From Desulfuromonadales bacterium (GTDB taxonomy: Bacteria > Desulfobacterota > Desulfuromonadia > Desulfuromonadales > UBA2294): a stretch of DNA of 26,689 bases. The stretch spans positions 1-26,689 of the forward strand of contig JACUTX010000005.1 in the NCBI GenBank assembly GCA_014859615.1. The letters run 5' to 3'. Each line of letters starts with the position of its first letter. The first letter of the stretch is position 1. The position numbers and the translations under genes are program-made. The notes beneath the pieces were generated by a model. That model saw only the letters and a program-made list of their open reading frames with translations, made no database searches and had not been told where the DNA came from. This document shows positions 22,384 to 26,689 of this stretch, piece by piece.

Positions 22384-24822
22384 ATGAGGTGGTTAAGGTT
22401 ACTTGCATCCGGATCGTTTCTGCGTTTTTTACCTGTTCTGATTCTGCTGACTCTCGCCCTTATCCAGCACCCGACTCTGGTTCATTTTGATGACTGGTTC
22501 TATTCAAATCTGAGCCGAATGCGTTCGGTCGCGGCAAGCGGGTCGGTGGCGGTTGTCGGGATTGATGCGGCAAGCGTGCAGCAGATCGGCCCCTGGCCCT
22601 GGCCACGAACTTATCTGGCCGAGGGGGTCAAGGCTCTTCAGGCTAATGAGGTTCGTGTGATCGGCCTTCTCCCTTCTTTGGCGACCCCGGAATGGAATCC
22701 CGGATTGACCGGTCTGCAGCGGCTGCGCAGTGAACTCCCGGAAAAAAAGGAATTTGCGGCGGTGCGCGCGTCGCTTGAAGCGATGGAGATCGCCACGGAT
22801 GGTGATCGACACCTGCAGGAGGCGGTTAAAGCGGCTGAGGCGTTTGTTTTGCCCCTTTATCCAGCGGTTGACTGGGTTAATCAGCCACAGAAAGTGTTGG
22901 CCGGGGCCGTCGACTGGAAGGTTTCAAAACGGAGCTGGCAGGTCGATCTGGCCGCTCTGCACAACCCCTTAAGGGGGTGGTTACTGCCGTCAGTGCCGCG
23001 CGGCATCGCCTCCAGCTATGAGCCGCTTGCGGCAATGACTGTGCATGGTTTCATTGCTGCCGATGCTGCTCTTTTTTCGCCGCACTCTTCTCTTCTCTCT
23101 CCACGGATCGGGGATCGATATTTCCCTTCGTTCTCTCTGCAGATGGCCCGCCAGTTTCTTGGCAAAGATTCGCATTTTTCTATTACTGAAAACAGACTTG
23201 AGATTGCTGACCGCAGCTGGATGACCGGCGAGTCGTTTTCAATCCTGATTTCTCCCGATCGTATGGCTTCACTCCCGATCTTTTCTTATGCTGAGCTGGT
23301 GACGGGTAAGGTCGACGTTGAACAACTACAGGGGAGGGCGGTTGTCATCGGTCTGACCACGCATGTCGCTGAGTCGCGTGCAACGTTGAAAACAGCAGCG
23401 GTTGTTGCCGATCTCCTCTCTGGCACCCTCTCTTATCGACCTCATTGGGCCTTTCTGGTGGAGTCAGCAGTGTTGCTGTTTTTTGCTATCTTTATGGTTT
23501 TAATCCTGCCGCGTCTCGATCTCTGGCTCGGTTCGCTTCTGCTGCTCTTTTTTACTGCCTGCTGGGGCGCAGTTGTGATCGGGCTGCTGGCGACACAGGG
23601 ACTCTGGTTTCAACCGGCTCCAGTGTTGATTTTGATCGGTCTTGTCGGCTTGATTCTCTTTCTGCAACGTGTTTTCAAAAGCCGAGCAACCGACTATGAA
23701 GATTTAAAGCTGCTCGGTCTCTCATTGCAGGGTCAGGGGATGCTCGATATGGCGTTTGACAAGTTCATGCACTGTTCGGTTCATGATCCGTCTGTTCAGG
23801 AGATCCTCTACAATCTCGGTCTCGATTTTGAGCGGAAGAGGATGTTCAGCAAAGCGGTGACGGTTTACCAGTATCTGCTCAAAGGGGGGAAATTCAAAGA
23901 TGCGAAACAGAAGATCGTTGAACTGGAGAATATAGAAGGGACCGTTCTTCTCGGTTCGTTTGGTGGGGGGAAGAGTAGCGGGCTCGGTCAAGGGCGGACA
24001 AAACCGACTCTTGGGCGGTATGAGGTGGTGCGCGAACTCGGTCAGGGCGCGATGGGGACGGTCTATCTTGGCCGTGATCCGAAGATTAACCGGGAGGTTG
24101 CGATCAAGACCCTGAATATTCGTGATGTTGAACCGCAACAGGTAGAGGAGGTCAAACGGCGCTTTTATCGGGAGGCGGAAGCGGCTGGTGGGCTGAACCA
24201 CCCGAATATTGTCACGATCTATGATGCGGGTGAGGAACACGATCTCGCTTATATGGCGATGGAGTATATTGACGGAAAGACCCTCGCTCTGAATTGTGTT
24301 AAAGAGAATCTGCTCCCAACCAGCGAAGTGCTGCGGATCGCTGCGGAGATCGCTGATGCGCTCGCTTATGCGCACGACAACAACGTTATTCATCGCGACA
24401 TCAAGCCAGCCAATATCATGCTGGTTGAAGGGGGGAAGGTGAAGGTAACCGATTTCGGCATCGCCAGGGTGATGAGTTCGTCACACACCCAGACCGGGAC
24501 AATCCTCGGAACCCCGAGTTATATGTCCCCGGAACAGGTTGCAGGGAAGAAGGTCGATGGCCGGTCTGATCAGTTTTCTCTCGGCGTGGTCTGTTACGAA
24601 CTCCTGACCGGCGTCAAGCCGTTTGTCGGTGATAATATTGGCGCACTGATGTTTTGTATCAGTAAAGCGGAATATCTCCCCCTGAACGAAAGGGCGAAAC
24701 GACTTCCGAAGGGTGTTTATGAAATTGTCGCAAAATTACTCAGCAAAAGGGTAGCCGGGCGCTACAAGTCGGCGCGTGAGGTGGCTCAGGCTCTCAGGGA
24801 TTGTTCAGCCCGAATGAGGTGA
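22384..24822 (+). CDS. Membrane Ser/Thr protein kinase with CHASE2 sensor and TPR-like linker
   Basis: The protein (812 residues) is a bacterial Hanks-type kinase. An N-terminal helix (about 13-29) precedes a CHASE2-type extracytoplasmic domain (about 50-345; VAVVGIDAASVQQIGPWPWPR is typical), then three helices (about 358-428), a TPR-like region (about 440-515), and the kinase domain (about 545-805). The kinase has GQGAMG (553-558), Lys575 (VAIKTL), HRDIKPAN with Asp672, DFG with Asp690, and GTPSYMSPEQ, so it should be active. It should phosphorylate Ser/Thr in response to an extracytoplasmic signal. I start at ATG 22384, 8 bases after GGAG; an upstream TTG at 22294 would add 30 residues but has no ribosome site. 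PP2C and FHA genes follow. Confidence 0.93.
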   Translation: MRWLRLLASGSFLRFLPVLILLTLALIQHPTLVHFDDWFYSNLSRMRSVAASGSVAVVGIDAASVQQIGPWPWPRTYLAEGVKALQANEVRVIGLLPSLATPEWNPGLTGLQRLRSELPEKKEFAAVRASLEAMEIATDGDRHLQEAVKAAEAFVLPLYPAVDWVNQPQKVLAGAVDWKVSKRSWQVDLAALHNPLRGWLLPSVPRGIASSYEPLAAMTVHGFIAADAALFSPHSSLLSPRIGDRYFPSFSLQMARQFLGKDSHFSITENRLEIADRSWMTGESFSILISPDRMASLPIFSYAELVTGKVDVEQLQGRAVVIGLTTHVAESRATLKTAAVVADLLSGTLSYRPHWAFLVESAVLLFFAIFMVLILPRLDLWLGSLLLLFFTACWGAVVIGLLATQGLWFQPAPVLILIGLVGLILFLQRVFKSRATDYEDLKLLGLSLQGQGMLDMAFDKFMHCSVHDPSVQEILYNLGLDFERKRMFSKAVTVYQYLLKGGKFKDAKQKIVELENIEGTVLLGSFGGGKSSGLGQGRTKPTLGRYEVVRELGQGAMGTVYLGRDPKINREVAIKTLNIRDVEPQQVEEVKRRFYREAEAAGGLNHPNIVTIYDAGEEHDLAYMAMEYIDGKTLALNCVKENLLPTSEVLRIAAEIADALAYAHDNNVIHRDIKPANIMLVEGGKVKVTDFGIARVMSSSHTQTGTILGTPSYMSPEQVAGKKVDGRSDQFSLGVVCYELLTGVKPFVGDNIGALMFCISKAEYLPLNERAKRLPKGVYEIVAKLLSKRVAGRYKSAREVAQALRDCSARMR

Positions 24823-24829
24823 GGAAATT

Positions 24830-25594
24830 ATGAAAATCACGGCATATGGACAGACTGATATTGGTCAGTGTCGTCAAATCAATGAAGACTGTTTTCTCGT
24901 CGATAGCAGAAACGAACTGTTTGCAGTTGCCGACGGAGTCGGCGGGCAACCTGCCGGAGAGATTGCCAGTTGGTTTGCACTCGACCAGCTTCTGCACTAT
25001 CTGCTCGAACTTCTGGAACCGGTTTCTGATCCGGTTCAGGCTTTTAATTCGGTGATTAAGCGATCAAATCTGGCGATCATGCGGGCTGCGGTTGAAAAGC
25101 CACATTGGCACGGGATGGCGACGACTCTGGTCGCCGCCTGGCTCCGTGATCAGATGCTGGTAATCGCTAATGTCGGTGATAGCCGAGCTTATCTGGTGCG
25201 CGACCAGAAGATGGTTCAGTTGACCGAAGATCATAACCTCCACAATGAGCAGCAACGCCTCGGGCTTAACCTTTCAGAGCAAGAGCTGGCCGGACTCTCA
25301 AATGTTGTGACCCGGGCTCTTGGTACCGACAGTTCCGAACCGGAGGGTCAGATTATTGATGTTCAGGTCGGGGATCGACTACTGCTCTGCAGTGATGGAT
25401 TGACCAGTATGGTCGATGATACAATCATCCAGACCGTTATTCAGTCGACCACCTCACCACAGGAGGGGTGTCGTATGTTGATCGACCTTGCCAACCGTAA
25501 CGGCGGCAGAGATAATATTACTCTGATTCTGGTCTATTTTGATAAACCGACTTTGACTCAGAAACTGACCGAAGCTTTGACGACAAGGAGGTAA
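24830..25594 (+). CDS. PP2C-family Ser/Thr protein phosphatase
   Basis: This phosphatase (254 residues) should reverse the phosphorylation made by the adjacent kinase. The metal-binding motifs are present: DIGQCRQINED (10-20), ADGVGGQPAGE with Asp35, GMATTLVAAWL, ANVGDSRAYLV, LTEDHN, CSDGLTSMV and GGRDNITLILV. It resembles Stp/PrpC, soluble and without added domains. It starts at ATG 24830 seven bases after the kinase stop and is followed by the FHA gene after three bases, so the three form an operon. The ATG is preceded by a GAGG at 24821-24824 (GTGAGGAAATTATG). Confidence 0.95.
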   Translation: MKITAYGQTDIGQCRQINEDCFLVDSRNELFAVADGVGGQPAGEIASWFALDQLLHYLLELLEPVSDPVQAFNSVIKRSNLAIMRAAVEKPHWHGMATTLVAAWLRDQMLVIANVGDSRAYLVRDQKMVQLTEDHNLHNEQQRLGLNLSEQELAGLSNVVTRALGTDSSEPEGQIIDVQVGDRLLLCSDGLTSMVDDTIIQTVIQSTTSPQEGCRMLIDLANRNGGRDNITLILVYFDKPTLTQKLTEALTTRR

Positions 25595-25597
25595 AAG

Positions 25598-26299
25598 ATG
25601 CCGCGTCTGTTGCTTAAATTCAATGATGAAATTCTTAAAGTGATCGATTCCAGTAAGGAATTTATCACGATAGGTCGCAATATGAAGAACGATATCCAGA
25701 TCGATAATCTGGCTGTCTCCAATTTTCATGCTCATATCGTTTCGCAACTCGGACACTATTTTATTGAAGATCTTGGCAGCACTAACGGGACTTTTGTTAA
25801 TGAACGAAAAATAGGGAAGTGGGCGCTCTCCGACAATGATACGATCACCATCGGGAAACATTCTATTGTTTTTCTCGACGCCGAGGTGACCGGCAAGGCT
25901 GTCATCGAAGAACTGCAGATGGATAAGACCATGATACTCGATACCGTAAAGCAGCGGGAACTGCTGGGAGAGGGTGCTGAACTGGACGAATCGCCCCTCT
26001 TTGGGCCGAACGCCCAGCTTGAAGTCCTGTCAGGCAATACCGACGCCTCAACGTATGAACTGAGTAAAAAGTTAACTTTGATTGGCAAGGATGAGATGGC
26101 AGAGATCCGGCTCAAAGGGATGTTTGCACCTAAAGTCGGTTGCTTTGTTTCGCGGGATAACTCGGGTTACGGATTGATTCCGCCGGAAAAGAGAAACAAG
26201 GTTGAGTTGAACGGACGATCCGTTACAGATGCGGTCAGTCTCAAATCCGGTGATCAGATCGGGATCGGCAGTGTTAAGCTTTTGTTCCGTCTGCTCTGA
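25598..26299 (+). CDS. FHA-domain protein with a degenerate second FHA-like domain
   Basis: The N-terminal domain (about 5-95) is a forkhead-associated domain that binds phosphothreonine peptides: IGRNMKNDI (Gly26, Arg27), SNFHAHI (Ser41, His44) and DLGSTNGTFVNE (Asn63). The second half (about 140-232) repeats the fold pattern (LTLIGKDEMAEIRLKG, VELNGRSV, SLKSGDQIGIGSVKLLF) but lacks the Arg and Ser/His of a working phosphopeptide site. It may serve in binding or dimerisation. A 40-residue linker containing MDKTMILDT resembles a kinase-phosphorylated Thr motif, which would fit phosphorylation by the neighbouring kinase. The AAGGAGG site and three-base gap make it part of the kinase/phosphatase operon. 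Confidence 0.92.
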   Translation: MPRLLLKFNDEILKVIDSSKEFITIGRNMKNDIQIDNLAVSNFHAHIVSQLGHYFIEDLGSTNGTFVNERKIGKWALSDNDTITIGKHSIVFLDAEVTGKAVIEELQMDKTMILDTVKQRELLGEGAELDESPLFGPNAQLEVLSGNTDASTYELSKKLTLIGKDEMAEIRLKGMFAPKVGCFVSRDNSGYGLIPPEKRNKVELNGRSVTDAVSLKSGDQIGIGSVKLLFRLL

Positions 26300-26348
26300 C
26301 CTTCTCCGTACCTGTCGTCCCGGCATTTCATTTTTTTAAGAGGTTATT

Positions 26349-26689
26349 ATGGAAAGCGGTCTCGGTAGTTTTGCCAAGGGATTCTCCTACCCGTTTCGGG
26401 CGGGCCATTTTCTGATCAGTCATCCTCGTTTATACCCTTATGTGTTGATCCCGTTTCTGATTAATCTGGTTGTTTTCAGTTTTGCGGTCTGGCTTGGCCT
26501 CGATTTTTACAAATCGACCGTTCAGGCGATGATCCCGATAGAAGAAGCGTGGTACTGGTCGATGCTCTACTATTTTCTCTGGCTTGTTGCCTTGCTGGCA
26601 ACGGCTTTGATGGTCTTTTTTCTCTTTGCAATTGTCGGCAATCTGATCGCATCCCCTTTTAACGAGATCTTGTCGGAGAAGACCGAGAT
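26349..26689 (+). CDS. EI24/CysZ-family membrane protein (3' end cut off by window edge)
   Basis: The visible 113 codons begin at ATG 26349 after AAGAGG. Two hydrophobic segments (about 33-50 and 70-97) follow a short basic start, and the loop GNLIASPFNEILSEKTE after the second is a typical feature of the EI24/CysZ family. CysZ moves sulfate in enterobacteria, but many family members have no assigned substrate, and with no sulfur genes next to it no role should be claimed. It lies 49 bases after the FHA gene, with no terminator seen between them. Confidence 0.85.
   Translation, partial: MESGLGSFAKGFSYPFRAGHFLISHPRLYPYVLIPFLINLVVFSFAVWLGLDFYKSTVQAMIPIEEAWYWSMLYYFLWLVALLATALMVFFLFAIVGNLIASPFNEILSEKTE

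Noticed and set aside
23722..24393. A 223-codon minus-strand open frame opposite the CHASE2 kinase
   Set aside because: It covers conserved kinase motifs on the other strand and shows no domain of its own.
1..26689. CRISPR arrays, tRNA, rRNA or insertion sequences
   Set aside because: No regularly spaced direct repeats, clover-leaf-like sequences, rRNA segments or transposase frames were seen anywhere in the window.

Overview
The window is ordinary bacterial chromosome, roughly half G+C, with dense co-directional operons and strong Shine-Dalgarno (SD) sequences. Gene content points to the Desulfuromonadales/Geobacter relatives (inference, no taxonomic search possible). The evidence is a mutS - cell-wall amidase - glnD - xerD - phosphoglycerate-mutase-like order, multiheme c-type cytochrome, an HybA/HybB-type quinone module, heme-binding sensor proteins, and sigma-54 control with an NtrC-type activator.

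Layout. (1) 1-9340 is a housekeeping block on the + strand: mutS (5' end cut by the window edge), an AMIN/Amidase_3 cell-wall amidase, glnD and xerD, with coupled or nearly coupled junctions, then an ApgM-type phosphomutase followed by a strong terminator. (2) 9341-19154 is the interesting part. It starts with a two-component pair: a membrane histidine kinase whose periplasmic domain has a CX4CH heme-like motif, and an NtrC-type sigma-54 activator. An AT-rich gap with a sigma-54 promoter follows, and then an apparent operon. That operon encodes a receiver domain lacking its phosphorylatable Asp, a 56-residue membrane peptide, a pentaheme cytochrome c, a Tat-exported four-cluster ferredoxin (HybA/HmcB type), a ten-helix NrfD/HybB quinone-interacting subunit, a kinase-less heme sensor homologous to the input half of the kinase, and a small membrane protein. 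A second sigma-54 promoter, identical over 16 bases, precedes two tandem paralogous small membrane proteins and a terminator. (3) 19200-22066 holds a small zinc-ribbon membrane protein (- strand), a corrinoid adenosyltransferase gene (cobO/btuR type), and two uncharacterised membrane proteins. (4) 22384-26689 is a Ser/Thr phospho-signalling cluster: CHASE2-TPR-protein kinase, PP2C phosphatase and FHA protein, followed by a truncated EI24/CysZ-family gene.

How region 2 may work (inference). The heme-type periplasmic domains would read a redox or ligand state outside the membrane, and the kinase would phosphorylate the activator. The activator would then switch on both sigma-54 promoters, producing an electron-transfer complex between the quinone pool and periplasmic cytochrome, plus accessory small membrane proteins. 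Supporting this, a dyad of the form GTATA-N7-TATAC (one mismatch in one copy) lies near the kinase promoter and about 106-107 bases upstream of the -24 GG of both sigma-54 promoters, a candidate binding site for the activator.
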